Shown: positions 10,156-21,010, counted from the stretch's first letter. The stretch is DNA of 64,000 nucleotides from Rickettsia helvetica (GCF_963970025.1 NZ_OZ018776.1:620001-684000); one strand, 5' to 3'. The notes: generated by a model from the sequence alone, not told the origin. Made by a program: numbers and translations.

Positions 10156-11617
10156 ATGGACCTCTCGAAAAATGCAAGAAAAAAATAACCAATAGTAATA
10201 AAAAAACAAATGCAGTCATGTATCCGACCTATAGCTAATTAAATCACCTATGGCCCTAATGGAATTCGCTACTTACAAACTATACTTATCAGTCCTCCGA
10301 CTTCAATAGAGCCATTGAAAGCATCAGTTTTTTTGTAAGCTAAGGTTTGTCTTATTTACCATCATTATCATTTTTTTTCGCATATTCCAGATTGGAATCT
10401 CGTTAATATCTAAATATATTTTATTTTGCTATAATCTTATTTAGCTCATTAAGTTTTTGTTTAGCTACAAACTTTACTTTCTAAATAATTATTGCTTGAG
10501 CTTAGTACAGCAAATACTACCCTAGCTAACTTGTTAGCTACAGCAACTACCGTTTTATTGTGTCCTCTTCGTTCAATTAAATTAAATATCCAACCTGTAA
10601 ACTTACTATAATCCTTCTTGGATTTTTGTTCTTCAGATATAAATCTTAGCTTTGCATTAAGTACTGCTCTGCCTCCTTGGATTAATAGAGTGCGTAAATA
10701 TATATCTCCTCGCTTACTAATCCCAAGTAACCTTTCTTTACCTCCACTAGAATGCTGCCTCGGCACTAGTCCTAACCATGCCGATAATTGTCTACCATTC
10801 TCAAAATTTGCTGCATTACCTATCGATGCTACTAAAGCTGTGGCCGTAATTAATCCAATACCAGGTATTGTAATTAATTGTTGACATTGTCTTGAATCCA
10901 TAGCTATTACTTTTAATCGCTTCTCTAATTCTTTTACTTTCTTATCATTCTCTACAAATTCTTCCTTTAATTTGTTAAATGTTTGGTAACTTAACTCACT
11001 TAACTTACCTTCATCTAAAATTTCTGTTAATTTCACTATTACCTTATTAATACCTTGCGGTATAATAAAACCAAATTCCAGTAACAATCCCCGTATCTCA
11101 TTGGCTAATGCTGTACGATTCCTTACCAACCTCTCTCTAACTCGATGAATTGATAATATATCCTGTTGTTCTATACTCTTAATAGGTACAAACCTCATAT
11201 TAGGTCTTGTAACAGCTTCACATATAGCTTCTGCATCTGCCTGATCATTCTTATTAGTCTTAACATATGGTTTACAAATTGCGGTGCAATCAGTCTTACC
11301 TCATGGCCTAACTTTATTAATTCCCTAGCCCAATAATTTGCTCCTCCACATGCTTCTATCCCTATTAAACATTTAGGTAATTTTACCATGAAACTTAATA
11401 CTTGATCCCTACTTACTTTTTTCTTTAATACTGTTTTCCCATTCCTATCTACTCCATGAATTTGAAAAGTTCTTTTTGCTATATCTATACCTATTGTGTT
11501 AATATCCATTTTAACCTCTCGATTGTTGTTTTAATATTTTATTTAATATTAACTCTAGAAGTTTAGCAATTGCTTTTCTTAGCTCCCGCTCTTCATTCTT
11601 TATATCGGGAGGTCTAT
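10156..11617 (-). mobile_element. IS110-type insertion sequence, degraded
   Basis: The transposase remnant is bounded by two imperfect inverted sequences: ATGGACCTCTCGA at 10156-10168 and its near-complement TCGGGAGGTCTAT at 11605-11617 (11 of 13 positions). IS110 elements have short or subterminal repeats and often leave no target duplication, which fits the lack of one here. The 10168-10460 stretch inside the element contains no gene and is probably its 3' non-coding end. Ends are proposed, not proven. Confidence 0.55.
10461..11509 (-). pseudogene. IS110 family transposase, frameshifted
   Basis: Two overlapping frames make up one transposase of about 350 residues. The first, from 11509, begins MDINTIGIDIAKRTFQIHG, with the first Asp of the DEDD nuclease, and reads to RLIAPQFV. 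The correct continuation (KPYVKTNKNDQADAEAICEA) is one frame away, so a single-base deletion lies near 11270. The second part has the C-terminal Tnp_20 region, with TIPGIGLITATALVASIG and LSAWLGLVPRQHSSGGK, and ends at 10461. The frameshift should abolish transposition. Confidence 0.88.
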
Positions 11618-11638
11618 CCCATTATGTAAAGCTTTTAA

Positions 11639-11659
11639 CATGAGTAAAATTTACTCATG
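11639..11659. terminator. Perfect short hairpin at the 3' end of the broken gene
   Basis: CATGAGTAAA and its complement TTTACTCATG are separated by a single base and overlap the stop codon of the minus-strand pseudogene. A terminator role is a guess. Confidence 0.3.
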
Positions 11660-12559
11660 GGTTAATACCATTATTTGCATTAGTAGTAATCGTAGCTTCT
11701 TCGTGTTTTTGATCAATAGACATCTTTCCAAACTTCGCTTCTAGAGGTAATTTAGACGTCGACCTGGTGTTCGCATCCTCACGGTCTATATACGCTGCGG
11801 TTCTGCGTTCCGTGTCTCCTTTAAATTCTATAAGCTTGGTTTGGAAAGATGTCTAACAGGTAATTTATAAATTAAAGGCTCTTCATTACTTACTTCTATC
11901 TTATCTATTTCAAGATTTTCTGATTCAGTATTGATTTTTTCTTCAAAATTTATCTCTGGGAAAAGTGCTTTCACATCCGTTATTTCAAGTTTTCCTCCTT
12001 TTTACCTACTTCATAAGCTTTAGAAACAATTTGTTTATAAATAATGTCAATTAATTCTCGTTTTGTTTATATTTCATCAGAATAGTTAATTCCTCCTTCA
12101 TTCCAAAACTTTACTATTTTAGAAAAAGTAGGAATATATTTACCGGTCTTTGCTAAAAATTTTTGTATAAATGTAGGTTCAATAAGAGGGGTTAATGTAG
12201 GATTTTCTTCATATTTTTTAAATACATACTCGACAATTTTAGGTATATTTTGATCTGTTTCTATTTCGTCAGGTAAGCCATATAATATTTTGTTGGCTAT
12301 TTACTTGATCCATCTTCTTATACAAAATATTAACCCTGATCCATGTCCATACCGGATTAGCTGTAAAACAAAGCTTTGTTACATAAAATGCTAGCGATAT
12401 AGGTAGAGATAATAACTTTAAATAGTTAAGGCAAGTATATCGTATTGGATGAGGCGTGAGACTATAAATCTCATCCATATCGTGGTTTAACTCACATGAT
12501 GTTTTAATCATTGTATACTTCTGTTTAATTAAGTGAGAAGTGATATCATGTATTGGCAT
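11655..12559 (-). pseudogene. Broken gene of unknown family containing an RPE-1
   Basis: Frame pieces run from MPIHDITSHLIKQKYTM (12559) through SLPISLAFYVTKLCF to KMDQVNS, then shift into ILYGLPDEIETDQNIPKIVE, FKKYEENPTLTPLIEPTF and KFLAKTGKYIPTFSKIVKFW. A TAA breaks this near 12066, and a further shift leads to ITDVKALFPEINFEEK. An RPE-1 at 11717-11855 follows, and the end is HEEATITTNANNGINP with a stop at 11655. I recognise no domain. The order of pieces is consistent with one former gene of about 300 residues. Confidence 0.5.
11717..11855. repeat. RPE-1 (rickettsial palindromic element)
   Basis: It begins TAGACATCTTTCCAAACTTC and ends GGTTTGGAAAGATGTCTA, the RPE-1 ends. The minus-strand reading would give the RPE-1 peptide RHLSKPSL... 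Other copies in this window are at 52855 and 60467. Confidence 0.88.
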
Positions 12560-12722
12560 GTCATTACTTAAATTTAACTAATTCGTCAGCAAAATATAAA
12601 AAACGTTAACATTTGTCAAATGCTATTTAACGAGATTTTGTTTTAAATCAATTATAATACTTGCAAAGTTTTATCAAGATAAATAGAATTATCCAAAGTC
12701 AAAAGTAATATAAGGAATAAGT

Positions 12723-14225
12723 ATGCTTAACATAAACTTTGTGAATGAAGAATCATCTACTAATCAAGGTCTAGTAGTTTTTATTGATGAACAGTTAAAG
12801 CTTGATAGTAATTTAATAGGACTTGATCAACAACATCACGGATTAATTTCTAAAACTATTCAGAATAAACTACAATTTACCGGTAAATATGGACAGATCA
12901 AGGTTATTCCATCTGTCATTAAATCAGGTGAGGTTAAATATTTGATAATAGCAGGTCTTGGGAATGAAGAAAAATTAACTGAAGCAAAAATCGAAGAGTT
13001 AGGCGGCAAAATCTTACAGCATGCAACCGATAGCAAAATTTCTACTATCGGCTTAAAACTTACAAATAGAATTAGCAGGTTTACATCTCAAACATTTACA
13101 TCTTTAGTTGCTAGCGGTGCGTTTCTTGCTTCTTACAGATTTAATAAATATAGAACTACCTTAAAAGAAGCAGAGAAGTTTACAGTAGAGTCAATTGAAA
13201 TTTTTACCGATAATAGCACTGAAGCGGCAAAATTATTTGAAGTCAAAAAATTAATTGCTGAGGCAGTATTTTTTACAAGAGATATAAGTAATGAACCGTC
13301 AAATATTAAAACTCCGCAAGTCTATGCCGAAAGAATAGTTGATATACTTGAACCGCTAGGAGTAGATGTTGATGTTATCGGTGAACGTGAGATGAAAAAT
13401 CTTGGTATGGGAGCATTACTTGGGGTGGGGCAAGGTTCACAAAACGAGTCAAAGTTAGTGGTTATGGAATATAAAGGCGGCAGTAAAGATGCTCCGACCA
13501 TTGCTTTGGTTGGTAAAGGAGTGATTTTTGATACAGGCGGTATTTCATTAAAACCGTCAAGTAATATGCATTTAATGAGATACGATATGGGAGGTTCTGC
13601 AGCAGTCGTAGGTGCCATGATTGCGGTTGCCGGTCAAAAATTACCTATAAATATAGTCGGTGTTGTAGGGCTTGTCGAAAATATGCCGTCCGGTAATGCA
13701 CAGCGTCCAGGGGATGTAGTAACTACCATGTCAGGGCAAACCGCAGAAGTTTTAAATACTGATGCAGAAGGGCGTTTAGTACTTGCCGATGCCGTTTGGT
13801 ATGCACAAGAAAAGTTTAAGCCTAAATGCGTGATTGATGTTGCAACCTTAACGGGAGCAATAACCGTAGCACTTGGTAATACATATGCCGGTTGTTTTTC
13901 CAATAATGATGAGTTAGCTGATAAGTTAATAAAAGCAGGGGAAGAAGTTAATGAAAAACTTTGGAGAATGCCGCTTCATGATGAATACGATGCAATGATT
14001 AGCTCCGACATAGCCGATATAGCAAATATCGGGAACGTACCGGGAGCTGCCGGAAGCTGCACGGCTGCACATTTCATTAAACGTTTCATTAAAGATGGAG
14101 TAGATTGGGCCCATTTAGATATAGCAGGCGTTGCAAATAGTAATAAAGCTTCAGCACTTGGTCCTAAGGGAGCAGTTGGGTATGGTGTTAGATTACTTGA
14201 AAAGTTTATTAAAGAATATACTTAA
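12723..14225 (+). CDS. pepA: Leucyl aminopeptidase PepA
   Basis: 500 residues, full length. A cytosolic dizinc M17 peptidase that releases N-terminal residues. The C-terminal catalytic domain has VGKGVIFDTGGISLKPS, the active site block NTDAEGRLVLADA, and DVATLTGAITVALG. A ribosome binding site, AAGGAA, lies 6 bases upstream of the ATG, and a TATAAT box at 12653-12658 may be the -10 element. It stands alone, with decayed DNA upstream and repeats downstream. Confidence 0.97.
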   Translation: MLNINFVNEESSTNQGLVVFIDEQLKLDSNLIGLDQQHHGLISKTIQNKLQFTGKYGQIKVIPSVIKSGEVKYLIIAGLGNEEKLTEAKIEELGGKILQHATDSKISTIGLKLTNRISRFTSQTFTSLVASGAFLASYRFNKYRTTLKEAEKFTVESIEIFTDNSTEAAKLFEVKKLIAEAVFFTRDISNEPSNIKTPQVYAERIVDILEPLGVDVDVIGEREMKNLGMGALLGVGQGSQNESKLVVMEYKGGSKDAPTIALVGKGVIFDTGGISLKPSSNMHLMRYDMGGSAAVVGAMIAVAGQKLPINIVGVVGLVENMPSGNAQRPGDVVTTMSGQTAEVLNTDAEGRLVLADAVWYAQEKFKPKCVIDVATLTGAITVALGNTYAGCFSNNDELADKLIKAGEEVNEKLWRMPLHDEYDAMISSDIADIANIGNVPGAAGSCTAAHFIKRFIKDGVDWAHLDIAGVANSNKASALGPKGAVGYGVRLLEKFIKEYT

Positions 14226-14232
14226 TGTCACA

Positions 14233-14391
14233 TTGCCTGCGTGGATCAAAAAACGCATTCGGTGTCATACCGTGGTCAAGCCACGGTATCCAAAAAACAA
14301 TAAAAAATACTAAAATTATTAGTATTTTGCACTGGATCCCGCTACAAGCTCGCGGGGGATGACATGGGTAGAATCGATCCACGCAAGCAAA
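14233..14391. repeat. Nested palindromic repeat between pepA and mipZ
   Basis: Outer arms TTGCCTGCGTGGATC and GATCCACGCAAGCAA enclose the GTCATACCGTGGTCAAGCC / GGTATCC and GGATCCCGCTACAAGCTCGC modules. The same outer arm sequence (TGCCTGCGTGGAT) recurs near 35165. Confidence 0.75.
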
Positions 14392-14474
14392 CCTTCGTAG
14401 GAATGATATTGAGTGTATTCCTTGATCCAAATTAAACTTCGTCTATATATTATTTGTTTATTCTGAATATAATT

Positions 14475-15275
14475 ATGAACACAATAAATAAACCTTATAT
14501 ATTTGTTATAGGTAATGAAAAAGGTGGAGCAGGTAAAACTACCTGTTCTATGCATCTAATAATCGCTCTGCTTTATCAAAATTATTCGGTAGTAAGTATA
14601 GATACCGATTCACGTCAAAGTTCGTTAACGAATTATTTAAAAAATCGAGATTTATATAACAAACAAAATCCTGATAAAACTGTATTAGTACCGAAACATT
14701 TTCATATATCGGAAAGCGAAGTAGAAGAGCAAGCAAAGAGTTTTGAGCAGGTACTCAAAAGTAATCAGGATGCCGATTATATAGTGATTGATACCCCGGG
14801 CAGTCATACTCCTTTATCAAGGGTTGCTCATTCTTACGCCGATACAATTATTACACCAATTAATGATAGCTTTCTAGATTTAGACGTAATAGCAAAAGTC
14901 GATAGCAAGGATGAAATTATTAGCCCGTCAATATATAGTCAAATGATTTGGGAACAGAAAATGGAGCGTGCTAGTCGTGATAGAATCAGTATAGATTGGG
15001 TAATACTTCGTAATCGTTTAAGTAATCTTGATGCATTAAATAAAAGACGCGTAGGAAATGTATTAGCTAAACTTGCTAAAAGAATTAACTTTAAACTTGC
15101 AGAAGGGTTTAGCGAACGTGTAATATATAGGGAATTATTTTTGCAAGGTCTAACATTACTTGATCTAAAAACTGCAAAATATGATAGAGCATTTAATAGC
15201 TCACATGTGCTTGCACGTCAAGAATTACGAAATTTTTTAGACTTTCTAGGTATTAAGGCTGCGTTTAAAGGTTAA
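14475..15275 (+). CDS. mipZ: Division-plane positioning ATPase MipZ
   Basis: 266 residues from ATG 14475 (MNTINKPYIFVIGNEKG); an upstream TTG at 14454 is possible but has no family support. ParA-type ATPase with deviant Walker A KGGAGKTT, and VIDTPGSHTPLSRVAHSYAD with TPINDSFLDLDVIA, a run specific to MipZ. In Caulobacter MipZ forms a ParB-dependent bipolar gradient that keeps FtsZ at midcell. It stands alone here, as in other Rickettsia genomes as far as I know. Confidence 0.92.
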   Translation: MNTINKPYIFVIGNEKGGAGKTTCSMHLIIALLYQNYSVVSIDTDSRQSSLTNYLKNRDLYNKQNPDKTVLVPKHFHISESEVEEQAKSFEQVLKSNQDADYIVIDTPGSHTPLSRVAHSYADTIITPINDSFLDLDVIAKVDSKDEIISPSIYSQMIWEQKMERASRDRISIDWVILRNRLSNLDALNKRRVGNVLAKLAKRINFKLAEGFSERVIYRELFLQGLTLLDLKTAKYDRAFNSSHVLARQELRNFLDFLGIKAAFKG

Positions 15276-15360
15276 TTTCTATTAAAGTTTTTCTTGTATA
15301 AAGTTAAAAAATATATATAATGTGCAAAATTAATATGTTTTAACTTTATAAGAGAAACAA

Positions 15361-15780
15361 ATGCCAAATATTTCACCGGAACAACGAAAGAAAGCTGATG
15401 AGCTTATCAACAAATATAAAAATTTAACTCCTGAAGAACAAAAAGAAATTGATAGAAAACTTGAATCACATTTTAGAGAAAAAGATCTTAAACGAAATGA
15501 CCTTCAGTTAAGAATGAATAAGATATTCGGTAATCTATCAAGCGAAAATCAAGACAAATTACAAGTACATAATAACCCTATAAATAAAATTAAAGAGGAG
15601 TTATTACCGTTAATTAAAGGAATAATAAATTTAGTAGAGAATGTTGCAGAGATAATTAAAAATCCTAAGAAGGCAATATATGAATGGATTAAAGGTGAGT
15701 TAAATCAAGTAAAACCTCAACAACAAAATCATATCAAATCAGTGCCAAAACAAAAGAATATTCCTACATTATCAAGATAA
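15361..15780 (+). CDS. Hypothetical Lys/Glu-rich helical protein
   Basis: 139 residues starting MPNISPEQRKKADELINKY. The N-terminal half is strongly charged and probably helical (LTPEEQKEIDRKLESHFREK). The middle has an amphipathic or weakly hydrophobic helix (LLPLIKGIINLVENVAEII), and the tail is Gln/Lys-rich. No signal peptide and no domain I know. AGAGAAAC before the ATG is a weak ribosome binding site. Codon use and base composition resemble the neighbouring real genes, so it is probably expressed. Confidence 0.65.
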   Translation: MPNISPEQRKKADELINKYKNLTPEEQKEIDRKLESHFREKDLKRNDLQLRMNKIFGNLSSENQDKLQVHNNPINKIKEELLPLIKGIINLVENVAEIIKNPKKAIYEWIKGELNQVKPQQQNHIKSVPKQKNIPTLSR

Positions 15781-15858
15781 ATTTTTAGTTTTTATTTGCG
15801 AAAATTTACAGTTTTATGTATATAAATATAGGGGAAATCGTATAATAAAAAAATAAAA

Positions 15859-17667
15859 ATGCATAAATACAGAACTCATAATTGTAATGAATTACAAATA
15901 TCCGATGTAGAAAAAGAAGTTAAATTGTCAGGTTGGGTACATAGAAGAAGAGATCACGGGAATCTAGTTTTTATAGATTTACGTGATCATTACGGTATAA
16001 CTCAAATAGTGTTTACTGATCAAAATCTCCAGCTTATGGAGGATGCGAGCCGTTTGCGTTATGAGTCGGTAATTACGGTTATTGGAAAAGTGGTAGCAAG
16101 ATCAAGCGATACTATTAATGATACGCTTTCGACGGGTCATATTGAAGTATTAGCCGGAGAATTTATTGTTGAGTCAGCTGCAGATACTCTACCTTTTGTT
16201 ATTAATACCGAAAAAGACGCTCCGGAAGATTCAAGGCTTAAATATCGCTTTTTAGATCTTAGACGTGAGAAGTTACATAATAATATAATACTTCGCTCAC
16301 AAATTATTTCTCATATTCGTCATTTGATGACGGCAAGAGGTTTTACCGAATTTCAAACACCGATCCTAACGGCAAGCTCCCCTGAAGGTGCTAGGGATTT
16401 CTTAGTACCGAGTAGAATGCATCCGGGTAAGTTCTATGCATTACCGCAAGCACCTCAGCAATTCAAGCAGCTCTTGATGGTTTCAGGGTTTGATCGTTAT
16501 TTCCAAATTGCTCCTTGTTTTCGGGATGAAGATGCAAGAGCCGATAGATCCCCTGGTGAGTTTTATCAGCTAGATGTAGAAATATCGTTTGTTACACAGG
16601 AAGACGTATTTAGTACTATTGAGCCTGTGATGTATGATTTATTTACTAAATTTACGGATAAGAAAGTATCAGAGACTCCCTTCGTCCGTATTCCATATAA
16701 TGAATCTATGCTAAAATACGGCTCTGATAAGCCTGATTTGCGTAACCCTATTATAATTGCCGATGTAACTGAGATATTTAGAGATTCCGATTTTACGATT
16801 TTCAGAGAGAATATTAAAAAGGGTAGCATAGTTCGTGCTATTCCTGCACCTAAGGCAGCTGTACTGCCTCGTAGTTTCTTCGATAAAATGATAGAGTTTG
16901 CAATATCCGAAGGAGCAGGGGGGCTTGGCTATATTCAGTTTAGTGAAACCGGTGAAGCAAAAGGACCGGTAGCAAAATTTTTAACCGAGCAGCAATTAGA
17001 AAGTTTAAAGGCTATAGCGGGTATAAGTAACGGTGATGCTGTATTTTTCGCTAGCGATAAGAAAGAGAAAGCTGCTAAACTTGCCGGTAAGGTTAGAATA
17101 AGACTTGGTGCAGAGCTTAATTTACTTGAAAAAGATTGTTTTAAATTCTGCTGGATTACCGATTTTCCATTCTATGAGTTAAATGAAGAAACAGGAAAAA
17201 TTGATTTTAGCCATAATCCGTTTTCTATGCCGCAAGGTGGTTTGGAAGCCTTAGAACATGCTAAAACAACGGAAGAACTACTTGAGCTTACCGCATACCA
17301 ATATGATATTGTTTGTAACGGTATTGAACTTTCTAGCGGTGCTATTAGAAACCACAAGCCGGAAATTATGTATAAAGCATTTTCCATAGCAGGTTATAGT
17401 GAAGAGGAAGTTGATAAGAGATTTGAGGGTATGATTAGAGCGTTTAAGTTTGGAGTTCCACCTCATGGCGGAATAGCCCCAGGAATTGACCGAATTGTTA
17501 TGCTGCTTGCCCAAGCTACCAATATAAGAGAAATAATTGCGTTTCCTTTAAACCAACAGGCTGAAGATTTACTAATGAATGCCCCAAGCTATGTAGAGGA
17601 TAAAGCTCTAAAAGAGCTAAGCATTATGCTCTCACCATCTGCTAGAAAAAATGCGGAAGGGGGGTAA
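15859..17667 (+). CDS. aspS: Aspartyl-tRNA synthetase
   Basis: 602 residues, the bacterial-type length. N-terminal OB-fold anticodon-binding domain ([19 protein letters not shown]), class II catalytic domain with motif 2 [19 protein letters not shown], the bacterial GAD insertion in the middle and motif 3 [19 protein letters not shown]. Because the genome needs the GatCAB route, this enzyme may be non-discriminating and also charge tRNA-Asn; that is inference. Confidence 0.97.
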   Translation: MHKYRTHNCNELQISDVEKEVKLSGWVHRRRDHGNLVFIDLRDHYGITQIVFTDQNLQLMEDASRLRYESVITVIGKVVARSSDTINDTLSTGHIEVLAGEFIVESAADTLPFVINTEKDAPEDSRLKYRFLDLRREKLHNNIILRSQIISHIRHLMTARGFTEFQTPILTASSPEGARDFLVPSRMHPGKFYALPQAPQQFKQLLMVSGFDRYFQIAPCFRDEDARADRSPGEFYQLDVEISFVTQEDVFSTIEPVMYDLFTKFTDKKVSETPFVRIPYNESMLKYGSDKPDLRNPIIIADVTEIFRDSDFTIFRENIKKGSIVRAIPAPKAAVLPRSFFDKMIEFAISEGAGGLGYIQFSETGEAKGPVAKFLTEQQLESLKAIAGISNGDAVFFASDKKEKAAKLAGKVRIRLGAELNLLEKDCFKFCWITDFPFYELNEETGKIDFSHNPFSMPQGGLEALEHAKTTEELLELTAYQYDIVCNGIELSSGAIRNHKPEIMYKAFSIAGYSEEEVDKRFEGMIRAFKFGVPPHGGIAPGIDRIVMLLAQATNIREIIAFPLNQQAEDLLMNAPSYVEDKALKELSIMLSPSARKNAEGG

Positions 17668-17697
17668 GGATTATAGTTGTTGTTACAGGCTTTTTTT

Positions 17698-17809
17698 CGT
17701 CATTGCGAAGAAAATTACGCAGTAATTGACGAAGCAATCCAGTAAAATGCATAGCATTTTTATTATTTTACTGGATTACCACGTAGTCTACGGCTGCTCG
17801 CAGTGACAG
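17698..17809. repeat. CGTCATTGCGAAG-type palindromic repeat downstream of aspS
   Basis: Starts CGTCATTGCGAAGAAAATTA, has GACGAAGCAATCCAGTAAAA and TTTTACTGGATTACCACG as an inner palindrome, and ends GCTCGCAGTGACAG. Lies between convergent aspS and the BI-1 gene. Confidence 0.8.
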
Positions 17810-17866
17810 CTCTTGGTATCCCACGCAACAACGTTTTTGAGAATAACATAGCAGTAATAATACTAA

Positions 17867-18577
17867 TTAATCTCTTCTATTGCCTAAAAATCTCATTAAA
17901 TATAAGAAAAGATTTATAAAATCTAAGTATAAAGTAAAGGCTGCCATAATAGAAAGCTTTTGTCCTACTTCATCGTTTCCTGCCATGTAATACATAGACT
18001 TAATCTTTTGAGTGTCCCAAGCAATTAACCCCATAAATACTACTATTCCAATAAGAGAAGTAGCAAAAGAAAGAGCCGAGCTTTTTAGAAATAAGTTGAC
18101 TAATGAAGCAATGATAAGACCTATAAGACCCATTGCAAAAAATGAACCCATAGATGTTAAATCTCTACTTGTACTATAACCGTATAAACTCATTGCTCCA
18201 AAAACAGAAGAGCAAATAAAGAAAGTACGAGCTATTGATGCACCGGTATAAATAAAAGCTAAATATGCAAGCGACATACCGGTTAAACCGGCATAAACCC
18301 AAAATAATATTTGTGCCGTTTGCAGGTTCATTCGTCCGAAACCCATAAAAAAATATAAAGCAATACCGAGCGGAGCAAACATTATAATAGTGCCAAAACC
18401 TGTTTGGAACATTAAATTATAAATAGGCTCAACTGATATAGTCGTTACGGCTGCTACACCGGTTAGTAAAAGTGCTAAAGCCATATAATTATATACTTTA
18501 AGCATGTATTTTCTTAAGCCTTCATCAAAAGTTTTATTTTTTGAGGTGGCAGTTAAAGTTTTTGTATAATCGATCAT
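17867..18577 (-). CDS. Bax inhibitor-1 / YccA family membrane protein
   Basis: 236 residues with seven hydrophobic helices and an N-terminal soluble stretch (MIDYTKTLTATSKNKTFDEG). The family features are MLKVYNYMALALLLTG near the first helix and the C-terminal FINLFLYLMRFLGNRRD. Related proteins are calcium-leak channels or modulators of membrane proteases; the bacterial role here is not known. It stands alone on the minus strand. Confidence 0.9.
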   Translation of the reverse strand: MIDYTKTLTATSKNKTFDEGLRKYMLKVYNYMALALLLTGVAAVTTISVEPIYNLMFQTGFGTIIMFAPLGIALYFFMGFGRMNLQTAQILFWVYAGLTGMSLAYLAFIYTGASIARTFFICSSVFGAMSLYGYSTSRDLTSMGSFFAMGLIGLIIASLVNLFLKSSALSFATSLIGIVVFMGLIAWDTQKIKSMYYMAGNDEVGQKLSIMAAFTLYLDFINLFLYLMRFLGNRRD

Positions 18578-18641
18578 AAGTAACCTTAGGATTATGTTAT
18601 TTATATAATAAAATATAGACTCTTAAAGGTATTTTTTCAAG

Positions 18642-19352
18642 CTATATTTTATAAATATCTTGCATTGAATATAAAGCAGAAGGTTTATCTTGTAGCCAAA
18701 TAGCGGCTTTAATTGCACCAATGGCAAAAGAATTTTTATTCAGAGCTTCGTGTTTTAAAGTGATTATTTCATCGTCACCTAGGAAAGATATTTCATGTAT
18801 ACCGTGAACATTCCCACCACGAAGCGAGGAAATACCTATTTCTTTTTTGCTTCTTGGTCTATTACCACGATTAAATATTATATTTAATCCTTTTTCGCTT
18901 GCAATTGTTTCAGCAAGCATAACAGCAGTTCCTGAGGGTGAATCTTTTTTATTACGGTGATGCGTTTCTAGAATTTCAACATCGTAATCATCTAGTATTT
19001 TTATTACTTCTTTAGCTAGATAGCTAAGCAAATTAGCTCCTATACTCATATTTGCAGAATATAAAACAGGTAAAGTTTGAGCTGCTTTTTCTAAAAGCTT
19101 AAAATGTTGAGGCTGGAGACCTGTGGTTCCGATTACTAATTTTGTATTATGTTTTAATGCATAATTAATTAATTTTTCTAATATTTCAGGGGTAGAAAAA
19201 TCGATGATCACATCAGAATTTTTACAAAAATTATCTAAATTATTAGTACTATTAAATTTTGCTGAAATTTTGCAATCTTTAAATTTATCTATTCTTTCAG
19301 CAATAACCTTTCCCATTTTACCGGTAGAACCGCTAAGACCGATATTAATCAT
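18642..19352 (-). CDS. dapB: 4-hydroxy-tetrahydrodipicolinate reductase
   Basis: 236 residues from the ATG at 19352 ([20 protein letters not shown]). It reduces the DapA product in the lysine/diaminopimelate pathway needed for peptidoglycan. NAD(P) site GSTGKMG, catalytic loop [15 protein letters not shown] and the substrate region [13 protein letters not shown] are present. The frame stays open for 47 codons upstream, but those codons are repeat-derived and lack family similarity. A TAGGAG lies 14 bases before the chosen ATG. Confidence 0.95.
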   Translation of the reverse strand: MINIGLSGSTGKMGKVIAERIDKFKDCKISAKFNSTNNLDNFCKNSDVIIDFSTPEILEKLINYALKHNTKLVIGTTGLQPQHFKLLEKAAQTLPVLYSANMSIGANLLSYLAKEVIKILDDYDVEILETHHRNKKDSPSGTAVMLAETIASEKGLNIIFNRGNRPRSKKEIGISSLRGGNVHGIHEISFLGDDEIITLKHEALNKNSFAIGAIKAAIWLQDKPSALYSMQDIYKI

Positions 19353-19485
19353 ATTGATAATATATACTCCTAATAAATGAACAGTAAGTGGACGAAGCTT
19401 AATTTGGAAAAGAGGAATCAGTATATAAGGCGAGGAGCAGCAGCAGTTATTAATACGTGAGCTACCTGCGAACTTATTAGCAACG

Positions 19486-19610
19486 TACAGCATATTTCAG
19501 AAAGCTTCAGACAAGATGAATTTAAATGCGAGCCTTATCAGCGTAGATAAACTACGTAAGGGCGAGTCATGCAAAATTCCCTTGTATCAAGTTTTCTGAA
19601 ATATGCTGTA
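19486..19610. repeat. 125-base palindromic element with 18-base perfect ends
   Basis: TACAGCATATTTCAGAAA at the left and its exact complement TTTCTGAAATATGCTGTA at the right. The middle holds GCGAGCCTTATCAGCGTAG and GGGCGAGTCATGC. It is a different family from RPE-1 and from the CGTCATTGC family. It lies between dapB and the flavin reductase gene. Confidence 0.8.
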
Positions 19611-19619
19611 GCCAATTTT

Positions 19620-20102
19620 TCAAATTAAACGAGTATAAGATTTATGAAAATATAATAGAGGCTTTAAATCATTTTTAATAGCGGTATTTATTACTTCACC
19701 GATAAATATAACATGATCACCGGCATCGTAAGAAGCATATTTATTACATTCTATATGACAAGTTGCACCGTTTATTAAAGGACAATCGGTTTTATTGCCA
19801 AGCTCATAATCAATTTTTGTAAATTTATTAGGTTGTGATTTAGCAAAATATTTTGAGATATCAATTTGATTATCTGCTAACATACTAACTGCAAACTTAT
19901 CACTTTTTTGAAAACTGTTTATACTAAAAGAGTTTTTATTAAGGCAAAATAATATTAACGGCGGTTTTAAAGATACGGAAGTAAAAGAACTGGCAGTAAA
20001 GCCAAAAGGCTCGTTGTTACAATTTGTTGTTATAATAGTCACTCCCTGAGGGAATCGGCTCATAGCATCTTTAAATTGACTTTCTATTACTGTCCCAGCC
20101 AT
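19620..20102 (-). CDS. Flavin reductase family protein
   Basis: 160 residues of the FMN-binding split-barrel type: [37 protein letters not shown] and a late [10 protein letters not shown]. Relatives supply reduced flavin to monooxygenases. No partner oxygenase is next to it. Its start overlaps the 3' end of the amino-acid-binding lipoprotein gene by 16 bases, implying a two-gene transcript. Confidence 0.9.
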   Translation of the reverse strand: MAGTVIESQFKDAMSRFPQGVTIITTNCNNEPFGFTASSFTSVSLKPPLILFCLNKNSFSINSFQKSDKFAVSMLADNQIDISKYFAKSQPNKFTKIDYELGNKTDCPLINGATCHIECNKYASYDAGDHVIFIGEVINTAIKNDLKPLLYFHKSYTRLI

Positions 20103-20812
20103 TTTCTCATAATTTTGTTAATGGTTCCGTCTTTTTTTAATGAATCGATTGCCTCATTAATTTCATTAATTAGTCCTGAGTTTTTAGACATACCTATAGC
20201 AAAATCGGATGAAAATTTTTCTAAAGTACTGCTTTCTAAATTTGAATTATTTTCTTTTAATTTTTTGCCTTGAAATTCCTCAGAAATAATAGCATCTATG
20301 ACTCTGGTTTTTAATTCTTCAACTAACATTAAATGATTTGCTAAAGAATGAACTTTAATATTCATCGTCTGTGATAGATCTTGTGCTTTTTTTTCTAAAA
20401 CACTACCGAGCTGTACTCCTACTATTTTATTCTCTAGATCTTTGCTACCTTGTATATTATCACCTGTTCTATATATTATGGCAAATCTTGCAGTAGCGTA
20501 ATTATCGGAAAAGCTGATATATTCGGCACGCTCCGGTGTTACGGAAAGCTCCGCCACCGCAACATCAATATTTTCACTAACCAAAGCTGCAAGTAAACCG
20601 TTAAAGTCGAAGTTTTTTATGATAACTTTTTTATTTAGACGTTCGCTTATTGCTTTGATGATATCAATATCAATCCCAACAATCTCTCCGTCTTGGATGA
20701 ATTCATAAGGAGGATTATCTGCGGCAGTACCGACTATTAAAGTTTTTTCCGTTTCTTTTTTGTCACAAGAAACTAGTAAGCAAGATAGTAAAAATATTTT
20801 CAGAAATTTCAT
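20087..20812 (-). CDS. Amino-acid ABC transporter substrate-binding lipoprotein
   Basis: 241 residues. Signal sequence [16 protein letters not shown] ends in a lipobox Cys, so it is a membrane-anchored periplasmic lipoprotein. The type-3 solute-binding fold is clear from [36 protein letters not shown] and the C-terminal [19 protein letters not shown]. Relatives bind glutamine or other polar amino acids. The permease and ATPase are not in this window. Confidence 0.9.
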   Translation of the reverse strand: MKFLKIFLLSCLLVSCDKKETEKTLIVGTAADNPPYEFIQDGEIVGIDIDIIKAISERLNKKVIIKNFDFNGLLAALVSENIDVAVAELSVTPERAEYISFSDNYATARFAIIYRTGDNIQGSKDLENKIVGVQLGSVLEKKAQDLSQTMNIKVHSLANHLMLVEELKTRVIDAIISEEFQGKKLKENNSNLESSTLEKFSSDFAIGMSKNSGLINEINEAIDSLKKDGTINKIMRKWLGQ

Positions 20813-20844
20813 AAAAATAATGTTTTAAGTTTGAGTATGTCCTG

Positions 20845-21010
20845 TGTCATCCCACGATTTGATCAGCCTTGTTGCATGGCTTGAAAAATCCGTTCGGTGT
20901 CCACCCCCCCCGTGGATTTTACTGATCCATGCAACAAGGCCACGTGGGAATGACATTGAACGCGTTTTTTGATCCACACAACAAAGCCGACTTGATTGCG
21001 GTATGACATT
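20845..21010. repeat. Nested palindromic repeat between gatB and the binding-protein gene
   Basis: Outer GTCATCCCACG...CGTGGGAATGAC arms enclose CCTTGTTGCATGG...CCATGCAACAAGG arms with a C-rich centre. A third partial copy (GATCCACACAACAAAGC) follows. The layering suggests one repeat inserted into another. Confidence 0.75.

Noticed and set aside
19353..19493. N-terminal extension of DapB ([20 protein letters not shown])
   Set aside because: It is Cys-rich repeat translation with no family similarity; [14 protein letters not shown] is the normal start.
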